Assembly: GCF_000471905.2 (NCBI RefSeq)
Contig: NW_006495933.1
Location: 539,468 to 603,467 of the forward strand
Source: Amborella trichopoda
Taxonomy: Eukaryota > Streptophyta > Magnoliopsida > Amborellales > Amborellaceae
Direction of reading: 5' to 3'
Length of the DNA stretch: 64,000 nt
Below are positions 24,142-37,477 of the stretch, one piece after another; within the stretch, counting starts at the first letter, position 1; each line of letters begins with the position of its first letter. A model generated the notes under the pieces. The model did no database searches, was not told the DNA's origin, and saw only the letters and a list, made by a program, of their open reading frames with translations. Position numbers and translations under genes: made by a program.

Positions 24142-27100
24142 ATGGTGGGCGGTGGGATCGAGGTAGTGGGGGCGGTTCTTGAGGTTGCAGACGTTGCCTG
24201 GACAGCTCTTGAACACCACAAACACATCTATGAAACCAATCACTGCGCTAATAGTGCACAACCCACTGAGGATGAAATTTTGAAGGAGAACCAAAGGCTG
24301 AGATCTCTTCTTGAGGAGAACATCAAACTTCTCCAAGAGCTTCGCCGATCGCTCTCCCATGATGGTTCCAAGGATGTTCCTCCTGATGTACGTTTTTTTT
24401 AGCGTTTCCCTGGGTTTTGGGCTTATGGAGACCCTCTTTAACTTGGTTTTTGTGTTTTTTTTTTCCCTTATGTTTATTGCAACATTTTATTTTTTCTGGA
24501 GCGAATTGCTACAACATTTTGTTTATTACGTTTAGTTTTGGCTGGGATTGTATTTCATTTCGATTTCAATATTTCGAGCGTGTTTATAATAGGGACTCTT
24601 GCGGAAAAACATAGAACGCATGGGCTTTGGTTCACTATGAAGAGAATGTGCTTCCTTTACTTGTGTTTTTCCCTCTTTTTGGCTAAAATTTGGATGTTTA
24701 AATCTGTTTGATTTCTAACTAGATAGATTCCTTGGTAAATTGTATGCAAATATTTTATTTGCTTCTGCTGATGAGAAAAGCTTAGTGCCAATGAACAAAC
24801 CGTTCACAAGTGGTTACTGATGAGGAAAAATGACTCTCAGCATTGACAGACACCAACAACCATGAGCATGAATCTTTCTATCCCCCCTTTTTTAGTTGAT
24901 ATATCGTCATGTATTTCATGTGGTGCTTTGGGATTGACTGGAATATGGGGGCCTTTCTGGGTATTGGTTGCGAGGGTTCTTGCAATTTGGATTTCAATGT
25001 TGAAAGCCTGCACAGCAACCATATTGGCTTTTCAATTTGTGTGGGTAAAGCTAACGAAAGATTGCACTTCGTAGGACACAACCATTGATTTGATAGAGCT
25101 CAGTTCCTCTCTTTTGGAGCAAGTGATCAACCATGTTGATTTATTCATTACAACTTGCTGCCTCATTACATGTCTCTGTTCTAGAATGTGATGGCTAAAC
25201 TTTACGGACATGAAAGGGAGTTTTTTTTTTCCCTTTTTATTTATCACAATTCATATGGGAAACATTCTTAGCGTAACAAGAAAAAGGATTTGGGGAACAC
25301 AGTCATCACTTGGTTAGTCAAGAAGAAGCTTGCAACTGCAAGAGCCAGATTTCATTGGATTGAAGATGACTAATGTGTGCCACCATGTAGACCCCACAAT
25401 GTGTGCCACCATGAGGACCCCGCAATTTGTGCCACCACGTGGAGTCCACTTGGACTGCCATGTCATTACCCAGCTGGCCATGGACAATGTAGGTAGGGGC
25501 ATGTAATACTTGTTTGTTTTAGCCAAATATCCATGATATGTATATTGTGGTGCCATGTGTTACTGCATGTGTGTGTGCACATGTGAGCATGAGAAATTAT
25601 TTTTCTTAAAATGTTTTATGACTGATTTTTTTAAATAATGTAACAAGCCAAGTTTCAAATGGAAGAGAGAAAAGAGGGAGTGGGATACCCCACTCAATAG
25701 GTTTTATAAAATGGAGGTTTGTGATGTGTTTTTGGAATATTGGATGGTCATGAAAGGCTAAAATCAAAATTTGGGTTTTCAAGGGCACATTGAGAATAAG
25801 GGAAGTTAGGAGGGCAAATGGGGCAGATGGTGATAAGGGTGATTAAATCATGAGTATCCTATGATAGCCATGGATGGTGATGCACTAGGCTAGGTCTTTT
25901 GTCTCTCTCAACCCTTGTATGGCTCACATTGGTGGCATTGGTGGCTTAGATTGAGTCTAGGCTTAGGTCCACACATGAACGTCATATAAAGCCACATCAA
26001 CCCTTACTCATTTCATCTTTTTCCCACATCCTTAATAAAAGTAGAGAGAGCCTCGGAGAGTGGCATGTCCCTCTCATTCCATCTCCTTCATTGTGCATTA
26101 AAGAAAGTGAATGAATGGTTCTCTATCATTAATTGAAGCCATAGCCTTGAAGCTCTTGAAGCACCTACACCCATTCATTTTGACATGGCAAGACCTTCAT
26201 CTAGGTGCCATTATGCTGCCGTAAATGATCGCATAACAGTAAGCAAAACTCCTTCCTTTGTTTCCCATTTTGAGTTATATTGTTTCTAATATTTTGGGTT
26301 CTCATGCTATGGTATTTTGATGAAGTTTAGAGCATGTTTTTATGGATTTTATGAATGTGCCCTAGCTGTATCTGAGAATATTAGGTCATAACAGTAAGTT
26401 TAGGTGTCATTTTGAGATTAATGTAGCACGCTTTCATGCCATTCTGACATGATACCTAGAGCACCCACTAGCACCCTTTGTTTGTTCATTTGGATCCTAT
26501 TTCACTCTCTTCTCTCCAACGTTTCTATCTCACCTTCATTCCTATACGAGGTTCATGCTAGGCCCTTATTTTGAGTTTTAAACGTAGAGCATTAGCATCA
26601 AAATGTGTGGCATGATGCTTCCCTCTATAAGAAATCTAAGCGTTTAAATCTTGTGCTATCAGTTGGAGCATATAACTAGGGCTGTACAGAATTTGAGGCC
26701 GTAAACCTGGTACCTTGAGCATATAACTTGGCGTCCCAAGTCTATCAAAGCAGTGCATGTGTCTTTCTTATTTGTTTTTGAGTTGACTTCTTGTACTTAC
26801 TTGTAATTGATGATCAATGGATGTAATGAAAGAGGAGATGTTAGAATTGATGTAATTTTTGAGTTTTGAGTCTATTGTAGTTGATTGAGTGGAAGGACTT
26901 GAGTAGAGTATTTGTTTCTATTTTATTTTCATTTATGAATTTGTTGTCTTTGAAGGGTTTTCTCCAAGGTATTGTAAATGTGATCAAAGGAAATTGTATT
27001 AGTTAGTAAGTTTAGTAGAAAATTTTTATTTTATGTATCTTGTTTGGAGCCCTTGTTACTTTATTAAAGATCACTCTTATGACCCAATGATCTCAGATTT

Positions 27101-30100
27101 ACAGCAAGGGAGCATTCACGACAGTACATAAAACCATGCTCTAAACTTCATCAGAATACGATAGCATAAGAACCCTAAGTATCACAAACAATATAACACA
27201 AAATGGGAACCAAAGGAAGAAGTTTTGCTTACTGTTATGGGATCACTGTCACAAGGACTCACATTCTTATTCCCTTGTCGTAAAATGTTCCCTCTTAAGC
27301 ATTCTCACCAATCGCAAATTAATACACCCATGCTTTTGACTATCAAATCACATTGTTTCATAAATTCCATGTCATAAAATATTTTAAGAAAATAATTTAT
27401 TTTACTCGCATGTGTGCACACACACATGCACTCACATGTGGCACTACATTAAACCTATCATTGATATGTGGCTAAAAAAACGAAGTGCTACACCCCTACT
27501 TACATTGCCCATGTTATGCCAATTGGGCAGTCCAAGTTGGGTCCACGTGGTGGCACACATTGGCTACTTGTGTGCCACCCATTCACATATGTGACTGTCC
27601 TCTAGAATTTTGTACCAAGAAATTTAATAAATCATTTTTGCTCAAAATAAAATTACCAAAAGTTCTCAAAAATCATAGTAAATCATTTTTAATCATTTCT
27701 ATTAAAATAATTCAGTTTGGCACCTAGGAAAATTTCAGTTAGGGAAATTAAGATCCTTAAGTAGGTTGGGGGTTGTATGGTATGCCACTGGGCTAGCTTC
27801 GGAGTCCCAGATCATTTTCTAAAGTTAGCTCAACAGGCTCATGTCACACAGTCGGCGGTCCGGTCTTTAGGTGTTCAATGGATTGCAAGTGAAACCTTGA
27901 GGACATGCACTCTTGTGGCTGTGGGGCTTACTCTCTCTGCACATGTTCATGGTTTTGATTCAGGCGGATCTTACCTTGTTAGAACGACTTCCCATTTTGA
28001 TTGTCCTTTGCACATGCTGTGAATAAATTGAATTCGCCAGGGATTTAGGCTTATATCCTCTCAGAGCCTAGTTTACTCACATAGGGCATTCTTTTCACAC
28101 ACTTGCTCTCACAATTTGGAATTCTCCTATCTAAACTCTCATGCCCTGACTAATACACTCGTGAGGTGTTCTCTGACCAACCTTGACTAGAGAACCCTCA
28201 AACCTCTTGGTTCTGAATAAGGCCTTTAGGTCTTGCCTAATGACTCAGGGTATTTAGGCTTTCTGGATCCCAAACAGCTAGAATCCATTATACACAGTGT
28301 AATGGTACACTCCCACTGTGGCTAAGAACAATTTTCGAACACGGTGGAGTGAAGGTCTTGAGAGGCCATGACTCCAACATTCTCTTGAAAACACACACTT
28401 ATCGGATTCTTCCCCTTTATACATACATGCTCACATGGATATCCATACAAACAAACATATGCTCATTCAATTCTCTCTCATTGCATTAATTTTTGCATTC
28501 TTTTAGTTCCTAATTATCACAATCTCTCAAACCCATACAATGTACATGTCTACTGAATACACTTGGTGCTAATCCTTTTTGTCATAGAGTCCGCATGCAT
28601 GGCCTCCGTGGGCATGCAAGCCAAGTCAACCTCACCATCTAATGTCGTAATAGTCAACTCTAATGTGTTTTGACTTGCTGTGAAACCTTGGTTCCCTTGC
28701 TATTGCAATTGCTACCTGATTGTCACACATAATTCTAACTGTTCCACATGCTAATGGCCCATATCTAAGTTGGTTGAGGAACTTCTTGATCCGCATTGTC
28801 TCCTTGGTTGCTACGCAAGTTGCCACATATTCCTACTCCATTGTGGATAGAGTTATTATATTCCTTTTCTTCGACAACCACGATACCGCTCCTCCATTTA
28901 TGCTCCATATATCCCGATGTGGATTTTAACTCATCTGGGTAGCCCTGGAAATCAACATCAGTATATCAAAGTCCATCTAAGTCTGTGACATCTCCAAAGG
29001 TGATTCCATAGTTCATAGTACCCTTTAGATATTTTAGTTTTCTTTTGATAACCTTTCAATCTTGTATTCTTGGGTTGCACCGAAATCTACGGATCATACT
29101 TTGGGCAAAAGCTAAGTCTAGCCTTGTTCCTTGGGTAAGGTATATCAATGATCCTACTGCACTCCTGTGGGGTATACTCTCGATATAGCTTCATCATTCT
29201 TGGGACACATCTTCAAACTCAATTTGATACTTGTAGCCACAGTTTTACTGATAGGCTTGCAATCGATCAGTTGGAATCTTTCTAGTACTTTCTTGCAGTA
29301 AGTTGCTTGTGATAGGTGAAGCAGTTTAGCTAATCTATTTCTAAGGATCTTGATTCCTAATACGTATGTGGCTTCTCCCAACGCCTTCATATGAAAATTT
29401 TCTGATAACGTGACCTTTGTCTCTTTGATTTGTCCTAGGAAGCTACTGGCAATCAAAATGTTGTCCACATATGGTGTTAGGAATGATAGATCACTCCCAC
29501 GGACCTTAACATAGACACAGTAATCATTTGCATTGGGTTTAAAATCGTGTGTAGTTCGGACTTCATGGAATTTAATAAACCACTTTTTCAATGCTTGCTT
29601 TAAGCCATAAAGGGATTTATAGAGTTTGTATACTAGGTTTTCTTTCCCTTTGACTTCAAATCCATCAGGTTGTTTTAAGTAAATCTCCTATACTAATTCT
29701 CCATTAACGAATGCCATGTTGATGTCCATCTGATGGAGTTCAAGATCTAAGTGGGCTGAGATAAAGAGGATGATCCAACGGATGCTAGTTTTGCTATAGG
29801 CGAAAAGGTATTTTGGTGGTCTACACCTTTTGGGGTGAATTCTCTTGCTACTTGTCTTGCCTTATATTTTGCAAGTTGTCCTTCAAAATTCAATTTCTTC
29901 TTAAACACCCCTTTTGATCCTATCGCTTTGCAATTGGAGGAAGGCAGATTAACACCCGTACTTTGTTTTCACTAATTGACTTAATCTCATTTGTCATTGC
30001 TTCTAGCCATTATTTGTGCTCTGGTCTATAGTTGTTGAAAATGTCTGTGATTCCGAATCGTTTCTGGAATCGGAATCGCGTGCATCATAAATTTCGAAAT

Positions 30101-33100
30101 CTAGGAATTGCTATCCGTACTATTTGGATTTGAGAAAAATGATTCTCACTATTTCGGAATCGCGATTCAAAAAATTAGAAATCGTATTTCCTATTTGCAA
30201 GAATCGATGCCCTTCATGTTGGAATCGTGTTTCATACCTATATGGAATCACACATGACCCTACTTGTTTCGATGGTTGGTGGAATCGTGATTCTTAAGAC
30301 TATGGAAGCGTGATTCCTAAAAATAAGGAATTGTGATTCCTAAAATTCTAGAATCGTTGTCCACATAAATTTGGAATCAACATTCTCCCCATTCTGGAAT
30401 CGTGATTCTCCCCATATTGGAATCGAGATTCTACCCTTACTAGAATCGAACCAATTCCCTCCGGTATATGAGAGAAGTATTCAAAAAATATAGTAATTTA
30501 CCCATTACTACAAGATCGAATTTTGGTCTATATATACTCAGTCCAATATTCCAAGTACTAATGTCAACCTTTATGATATCTTTGTGGACAATCCTATACA
30601 GTGGACTCGGTCTACCCATAACCCTATTATGCCTACAAAGTCTGGAGCTAGTCTACGATATACAAGCAGTGAGAACAAGGGCAAGCTCCTTTTATCTCCT
30701 TTCCTTGAATTATAAAATAAGTGAGTCTTTTGACTTTTGAAAATTGAGTTATTCAATTTTAGTCAATTTCTCTGATATTTAATGATTAATTTAACCTAAA
30801 ACAACAGACATGGCACTTCACTCATATCCTTATTATCTTCTTGTTTTACTTAAAGAAAAACATTTTTATCCTCTTATTCAACTTGAAGAAATGAGAGTGC
30901 CAATCATATATTAAATATTATTGCATTAGAAGTTTAGTACCCACACCATTTACCAAACATTATTAAATTTGAAGCTACATATTTTTTTAGTATTATTTAT
31001 TCTTGGTAAGAGTTCTTAAAAAGTAACATGGAATGACGAATGGAAATTAGTAAATAAGAAAATAAAAAATTTAACATATTACTTATATTTTAAAATTTGA
31101 TTTTATTGCCGTGTGCAACAACTTCAAATTCTCTCACGCTCTCATACATGTGCTCACTCATGATTGATTCTGCTCTCCTTATGCTCAATTATTACTGATA
31201 TTTTAAATTTTGATTTTGTTGCCGTGTGCAACAACTTCAAATTCTCTCATGCTCTCATACATGTCACACTCACTCATAGTTGAGCACACATCGAAGGGTT
31301 TCTGCTCTCCCTATGTTCACATTGCATCCTGACAACATGGATTCACAATTCCTTAATACTTTGAATAAACGTTTAGCATAAGTAGAATCACATTGTTGTG
31401 TAGCAAGGAATCATGATGTCTGCGATGTAGAAACTTGATTCCAAACAACATGGATTTGCAATTCCAAAAAATTTGGAACGTTTCTCACAAGAAGAATCAC
31501 ATTCTTGTGTAGCTAAGAATCATAAAGTCCTCGATATGGAATCTTGATTCCGGCAATCCAGGAATCGAGATTCCTAAATTAGGTAGAATCGCATTCTACA
31601 AAAATGGAAATGTGATTCCTTTCTTTTAGAATCGACTTTCGCCTAGGGAAACGCCTAGTCGAGATTCCGAAACGGAATTGCTGCCCTCATAGGCGATTTG
31701 GGTAACTACACTATGGTCAATTCATGGTTTCATCATAGGTGGATGGTTCGTTGTCTGGTTCTTCACTAATTCTCTCATAAACTTCTCCTAAATAGGTGGC
31801 CTTATAATTCTGTTATTTTGCCCAAGTTGGTCATAGGTTGGGCTGGGCTGGGTTGGTCTAGGTCTTGGATTTCATAGAAATGAGCCTGCTTATGAGTCAC
31901 CTTACCTTTTAGGAACTCATCTTTGAGAAAGTGTGCATCCAGACTTCCAATGACCGTCCCATCGAAGAAATCGTAAGATCTATATCCCTTTCCCTGGTTT
32001 GGGTAATATATAACAATGCATTTAACCGTTTTGGGATCTAGCTTGGTTCTATTTTGAGAAGGGACAAGAACATGGGCTGAATAACCCCAAACTTTGAGGT
32101 GACCAATAGATGGAGATTTTCCTATATAGAGTTGACTCGAAATATCATGGACCGCCTTAGTAGGAGTTATGTTATAGATGTATGTGTCGGTAAGAACAGT
32201 CTCACCTCAGAAATCCAGAGATTGATTTGTGATGGCCATCATGTTCCTCACTATCTTTAACGGGGTTCGGTTTCTTCTATCGACGACCCCATTCTGTTTG
32301 GGTGAGCAGGGCATTGTGGTGTGATGTACTATCCCATGTTCCACCCAATAATCCTTGAATAACTGGGATGTGAACTAACCACCTCTGTCAGATCTTAGAT
32401 TTTTGATCCTATGCCTAGTCTAGTTTCTATTTCTGCCTAATATTCCTGAAATTTGTCTAGTGCTTCACTCTATTGGTTAATAAGGTAGATATGACGACCA
32501 TATCAGGAAAAATCATCGATAGAGGTGATGAAATATCTTATGTGGCCTTTGGTTTCCACACTCATAGGTCCATAAATATCCAAGTGGACTAGCTCTAAAA
32601 GCCAAGTAACTTTTTAGACCTTTTATGAGATGTCTTGGTCATTTTGCCTTGCAGACATGGTTCATATGTACTTTGGAAATCACTATTAAGGGTTTTAAGA
32701 AAGCTCTCTCATAAGTTTTTCCATGTGATCTAATCTAAGATGCCATAGAATATAGTCATTTTGTGGCTCCGAGACAAGCAACTGGGGATTTCATTTCAAC
32801 AGCAAACAGACCATTCGCTAAACGGCCTACGAAGATAACTAGACCAGCAGGTTTCTTGTTATAAACAATAGCAGAATTACCCTTGTAGAGAGTAGGATAG
32901 CTAACAGAACCGAGTTGAGAAACAGAGATGAGACTTCGACGTATTCCAGGAGCGTAAAGAATATCCTTAAGGACTAGGGTTTCTCCATTATTCAAAACGA
33001 GGACATAATCTTCAATAGCTAGGACCGGTTCTTCCTTATTTCCTACCTTGTAGATAGATCTTGGTTTCTCCTGATTTTAATTTTTTAAATGTTCTGAAAC

Positions 33101-36100
33101 CTGACTTCTGACTGGTGACGTGCACGGTTGCCCCATAGTCTAGGCACCACACATGAGTCTCATCACTTGCCACCATTGCTTCAAGCGCCATGCAGACTTT
33201 CTCTTTCTTAGCACCGGGGCCAGAGTTGTATCCATTCCCATTGTTTGTTCCAGAAGATGGTGCTGGAGGGATACGAGGAGGACTATTCACTGCAGAGTGG
33301 CACGACCCTCTCATTTCTACAATCTAAGCCAACCAAACCTCAAGATGGTTCTCTGGACAGAGTTGGCTTAGTCCCTCTGTCCCCCTCCCTTGTGCATCAG
33401 TGGCCATTGTGCATCACCAGGTGGTCATTCGAGAAGAATAGGGGAAGCTGGATAACAGCAAGTATATCAGCCTTGTCCTCCTTTTTCTGTTTTTTTTTTT
33501 TTCCTTTTTTATTGTCTTCTTCTAATATGGCAAAACCTCATAGATTTACCTCTCAATGTTGCATCCTTTATTTGGTTGAATCGTTCATAGCCCCATCCTC
33601 ACTAATATAGATGGATTTCTTGTGACTCCTGAATGGAACACTTGCAAGGGGCATACTCGTCTGCCCTACCCAAATCAATACGAGGGGATGCTTGTCTGAC
33701 CTACGCAAATCAATCTCGGAGCATACTTGAATTCTCCTAGGCACATAAGCCATTGTTGGAGGCGCGAGACCTTTTAGATTTGACTCTTGGCGTTGTTGGA
33801 GGAAACTGAATTTTCTTGACTCTGTCTAAGCAATTGTGACCTGACAGGAAGATTTGCTCATATCTCATCCATCTTATCTCACTTTTCCTCTCTGGTGGCA
33901 TTTAATGATACTATTGATCTCTTTACCATATAGTGCAGGTTCACCTGCTACTCCGTGAATAAATGGTGTTCCTAATCGTGTATATCTTGATAACTAGGTG
34001 TGATATCACCAGTTTCTTGGTGTGAGATAGAGAGTAATCTGATGCTTATGGAAGGTTCTATTATGTGCTAGTGCAAATCAATTACTAGAATCATGACATA
34101 CTATTATTACTTACATACTGATAACTAACCTGCTCTCTCTATTTCCAGCTCTTTCAACGCCTTGTAAATACTGTGGAGTCCTCAAGCTTTCGGGATCAAT
34201 TAAATTCCATTCATCAGACCTTAATGCATACACACAATGACTTTGCTCCCAAGAAAGTTGAAGGTTCATCTCTTTCCTTTTGAATTTGATGTATATTTTC
34301 TGTTGCTGAAGCTTCTTTGTGCTTGGGAATGAATATGGTCTTTCATTTTCTTATTATGCTTTGACTTGATTTCGTAGGGGAATATTTAGTTAGCGTCGAC
34401 CCTGAAAAACCAAGTTGGGTGTGGATTATGGATGAAAGAAGTCCAAGTAGTATGGAAGAGTTGAGTGGAATTGACAATGAAAGCTACGTGATTGTGAGTG
34501 AGGATGATATAGTGGATGGAATTGCCAATTTTATGGCCCAATGCATAATCTTAAACCCAAGGTCTCAGGTACGGGGACCTAGAAACTAGCTCAGGTTTCT
34601 CAGATTTGATTTATGCCATAGTGTCTAACTTCGAGCAGCCTGGAATTGCCATGCAGAGGATGACCCCAGAGGAGTTGCAGAAGAGTAAGTCCTAAACTCA
34701 CTCGTCTTTTTTCTGATCATATCACTTCTATCAATCTAAACATGCTTTTGCTAATTCAGAATTTTATGGTATATTTTGAAGATAACTCTTGGCATGCCGA
34801 AGCCACTTTCTCACCAATGAACCAAGGGTCGCAGGAGAATGTTTTGTAATCTTCATTTAACTTGTGATTTGATTATTGAATGTTAATGATGAAAACCTAG
34901 ATTCTAGTTTTGTATGTCTCTATCCAAATTATCTTTGCTTTTTAGAAAGTAAAGGTTAGATGCACTTATCCGTTTTGTTACCCATTTACTTTTGTGGTTG
35001 CTATTCATTTGTTTGTTTCCAATGAGCATTATGTGTCAGATGTTTCCCATCCACCCTAAAAAGTAGAATTCTTGATTGACCTACCTCCCTAACCATTATT
35101 TTTTGTTTTGAGTTTCCCGTGCATTAGCAATAACATGTTTGTCGTTATAAGTTATTTTGCATTACTGAATTTCTAGGAACATCCTTACTATTGAAAAGAA
35201 GATATACCACTACTTTATCTGATCACTTAATTTGGGGCCCACTATTGCAGCTGTAGCTGGAGCATTTGGATGGATGAACAGTGCTGAGAAGATGTTGAAA
35301 ATATGGCATGCTGGCAAGATAATGTACACATTGTCTACATGGGGTCTTGCTATGGCTGGGTAAGGAATCTTGACACTGCCATATTGGTGCTTCTGCTGTG
35401 TAATGTTTCACTGAAATAAGCTGTGTGAGATTCCCAGTTACATCCATATATATGCTTTCTCTACATGGATGAAATTTAATTCAGTAAAGCATGTCTTCAT
35501 TTTCCAAGAAACTTATATTGATGTTTAATTCGACAGAACGTTGGAATTATCTCTAATTGTAAAATCTGCCCATCCCATGTATTGTGAAATACTGAAAGGC
35601 CAAAAGTTGGTTATGTTAATTCTTGATAAAGAAAATTGCCGTGGTTGAGGATCTATTTTACAGAAAGGAACAGTGGCATCCTCTACTTCTGAAAGAGAAT
35701 GGTTTCACAGTCCAAGGGATGAGACAGTTTCTTCTCAAGAATAAGGCCGCATTCTAAATTGAAAAGTGCCTGGCACTTATTGCATTTGTTTTTTATTTGT
35801 TGAGCATGTATGCTATGCTCCCTCGGAAGCATAGTTTACTTCTACTCCCTTGGTCAGAAGATTTACTTGGGAGCATCTTTTTTCAATCTGAAATTTTGGG
35901 AACTACTCAAGAATTGCCAGATGATTATTCTCAAAAAAAATAATTTGAAATTTGAGTTTCCGAAAACTTATCTCGCCATCTAAAAATTCGATGGTTTCTA
36001 TTCAAATATGGAGATGTTATTTATTTTTATTCTTCCGCAAGTGCATAGAGGGTACAATTAGGAATATTTTTAATTGAGGTTAATATATGGCTTGAAGGGG

Positions 36101-36325
36101 TTTCGTGGTCCTAAAATTAATTCTAGGTGGGATTTAACCAGAGGGAGTAAATGAATGTTCTACTCCTGACGGAGTAGAATATCTTCTGGCTTATTTGTTT
36201 TCTTGAAAGGGTGATTGAAGGTAACCTCTCTCTTTACTTGCAGGTTGTACAGGCATCGTGCTGTTTTGAAAATAGCAGCTCAGGGGATCCATGCATCAAG
36301 CAAGGTCATCCTAAAAGCTCTCTGA
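24142..36325 (+). CDS. Conserved plant protein of unknown function (six exons, 262 residues)
   Basis: Exons: 24142-24387, 34149-34263, 34378-34568, 34639-34684, 35251-35359, 36244-36325. All introns are GT-AG, phases match throughout, and the exons sum to 789 bp ending in TGA. Start: the first ATG of the open frame (MVGGGIEVVGAVLEVADVAW). Residues about 42-72 form a likely coiled coil (TEDEILKENQRLRSLLEEN). Residues about 120-184 hold WVWIMDE and SGIDNESYVIVSEDDIVDG, ending in ANFMAQCIILNP. Residues about 185-199 read RMTPEELQK. The C-terminus (AGAFGWMNSAEKMLKIWHAG, then LYRHRAVLKIAAQ and SSKVILKAL) is basic and amphipathic, possibly membrane-associated. No enzyme motif is seen. I recognise the overall plant-type layout but no named family, so the function is unknown. 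Intron 1 (9.76 kb) is full of transposons; introns 2 and 3 are only 114 and 70 bp. The frame shows no damage, so the gene is probably functional. Confidence 0.85.
25360..27620. mobile_element. Long inverted-repeat (Mutator-like or foldback) element in intron 1
   Basis: The outer ~270 bp (25420-25640) are the reverse complement of 27370-27570: CCACGTGGAGTCCACTTGGACTGCC on the left pairs with GGCAGTCCAAGTTGGGTCCACGTGG on the right, and GCATGTGTGTGTGCACATG pairs likewise. A second pair of arms, about 26210-26350 and 27105-27240, shares CATAACAGTAAGCAAAACT and GATGAAGTTTAGAGCATG. The arms are therefore long but interrupted by unmatched sequence. No transposase frame is seen between them. Target duplications were not found with confidence. 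Long arms suggest a Mutator-like non-autonomous element. Confidence 0.6.
27621..28029. other. Intron sequence without a recognised feature
   Basis: The only open frame (27777-28022) has no family features. Nothing further is seen between the inverted-repeat element and the copia remnant. Confidence 0.4.
28030..33320 (-). mobile_element. Ty1/copia retrotransposon fossil in intron 1
   Basis: Reading leftwards from 33314 the parts are: end of gag and a protease segment (THVWCLDYGATVHVTSQ) at 33036-33314; a pre-integrase segment (LKDILYAPGIRRSLISVSQL) at 32756-32995; integrase remnants to about 31720; RT (HDFKPNANDYCVYVKVRGSD, then YVLGIKILRN) at 29154-29700; and RNase H (MCDNQVAIAIAREPRFHSKSKHIRV) at 28632-28826. 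The segment to about 28030 may be its 3' LTR. The 5' LTR and gag start are not seen. A hAT-like element splits it between integrase and RT. It has many breaks and is old. Confidence 0.75.
30027..31710. mobile_element. hAT-like non-autonomous element, GAATCG-repeat family, copy 1
   Basis: The ends are TATAGTTGTTG on the left and, on the other strand, TGTAGTTACCC on the right. They are flanked by an 8-bp duplication (CTCTGGTC at 30019-30026, CTATGGTC at 31711-31718). An 8-bp target duplication with short imperfect inverted ends points to hAT. The end regions are packed with GGAATCGNGATTCC-like near-palindromes; the centre is AT-rich. A roughly 110-bp tandem duplication (GCCGTGTGCAACAACTTC) lies at 31090-31310. 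There is no transposase. It sits inside the copia fossil. Confidence 0.65.
33321..34148. other. End of intron 1, no feature recognised
   Basis: Non-coding intron sequence with a T-rich run near 33490. It ends in TATTTCCAG, the acceptor of exon 2. Confidence 0.5.
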
Positions 36326-36985
36326 AATGGGTACTATTAGTCCATTGCAGAATGAAGATTGATGCTTGTCTTATAATTATCATTGAGCAAGGTCTTTGTT
36401 AAAGTTATATGAGGTGGGTGATAACCGATTGTCGTCCATAAACAGAACTATTGTTGGAATGTCGTTGGTCCATTCAAATTTCGTTGTATTAACCCATTTG
36501 TGTTCTTCTAGTGTTTTCAGCTGTGTCCTACCAAAGGCCCCTGCTATGTACATAAATATTTTCTTGTATCGACTCATTTTTATCCGAAATAGCTTTTTAT
36601 TTACATTTAGTCCTGTACTTTCTTAAGTGTTAATATTGTGAAAAATCAAAACTGGCTTCTTTATTAATGACTATATATTTTTGGCATCGATGCTTATTTG
36701 TCTAAGCGGTTTTTTTGTGTTTCGACATAGCACTGTTATCTATGTCTGAGATGGCCTCATTTTCCCTTTGCGTGTTGTTGTGTCCCTTTGCTAATGTGTT
36801 TTTGTCACGGTGCCCTAGCATCTCTGTATGGTATGAAACCGATCGCATCACATTAAATTGCTTCCAATGCTCACAAAGCTAGCATGGGCGGACGCAAGCC
36901 TAAACTGAGAGAGAGAGTTTCAAAACCTTCACGAGCACTAGTATCAGTCTCAAAATGTTATGGAATCATGAGCCTTTGAGCTTGG
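36326..36985. other. 3' flank of the host gene
   Basis: T-rich sequence after the stop codon, probably the 3' UTR for the first few hundred bases. A TACATAAATATTTTC segment near 36548 could act as a polyadenylation element, but no AATAAA is clear. No gene is seen. Confidence 0.4.
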
Positions 36986-36995
36986 GTTCCCAACA

Positions 36996-37467
36996 GTGTA
37001 CAAAAAATTGAACCAGCCAAGGGCTGGTATCGAGTAACCAGTAAACCGGCCAGTTCAACCGACTTAAACAGCAAATATTGATAAAAAATTGTTAAAAAAG
37101 ATGCCAAAAAAATCTAAACAAATATGAAAAGTATACATAAAGCATGTTTAAATAAATAACATCCAAATGAAGTTAAAAATTAGGAGAAAAAATAGATTTT
37201 ACAAAATCAATTTATGCCCATAGGTATTTTTGAAGCTTTTCCAAAAAGATGGGACAATGTAAAAATAAGTATTAATGGCTAAAACATCATTCAATCTTTG
37301 CCAAAATGACATTTAAAAAATGAATTATAAACAAATCTTTTATTTTTATAAATTTTTTTGCATTTTTTTTAAAATAACCTACCAGATCACCAAAATCGAT
37401 TGAAACTGGAACCAATTTCGATCTAACTGGATGTTCCAATTTGAACCGCCTGATTTTGCAAACACAA
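36996..37467. mobile_element. MITE with a 10-bp target duplication
   Basis: GTTCCCAACA occurs at 36986-36995 and again at 37468-37477, directly flanking a 472-bp AT-rich block. The left end reads GTGTACAAAAAATTGAACC. The right end on the other strand reads TTGTGTTTGCAAAATC, giving short imperfect inverted ends. GAACCAGCC on the left and GAACCGCC on the right suggest subterminal symmetry. A 9-10 bp duplication favours a Mutator-like origin; hAT is possible. Confidence 0.6.
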
Positions 37468-37477
37468 GTTCCCAACA

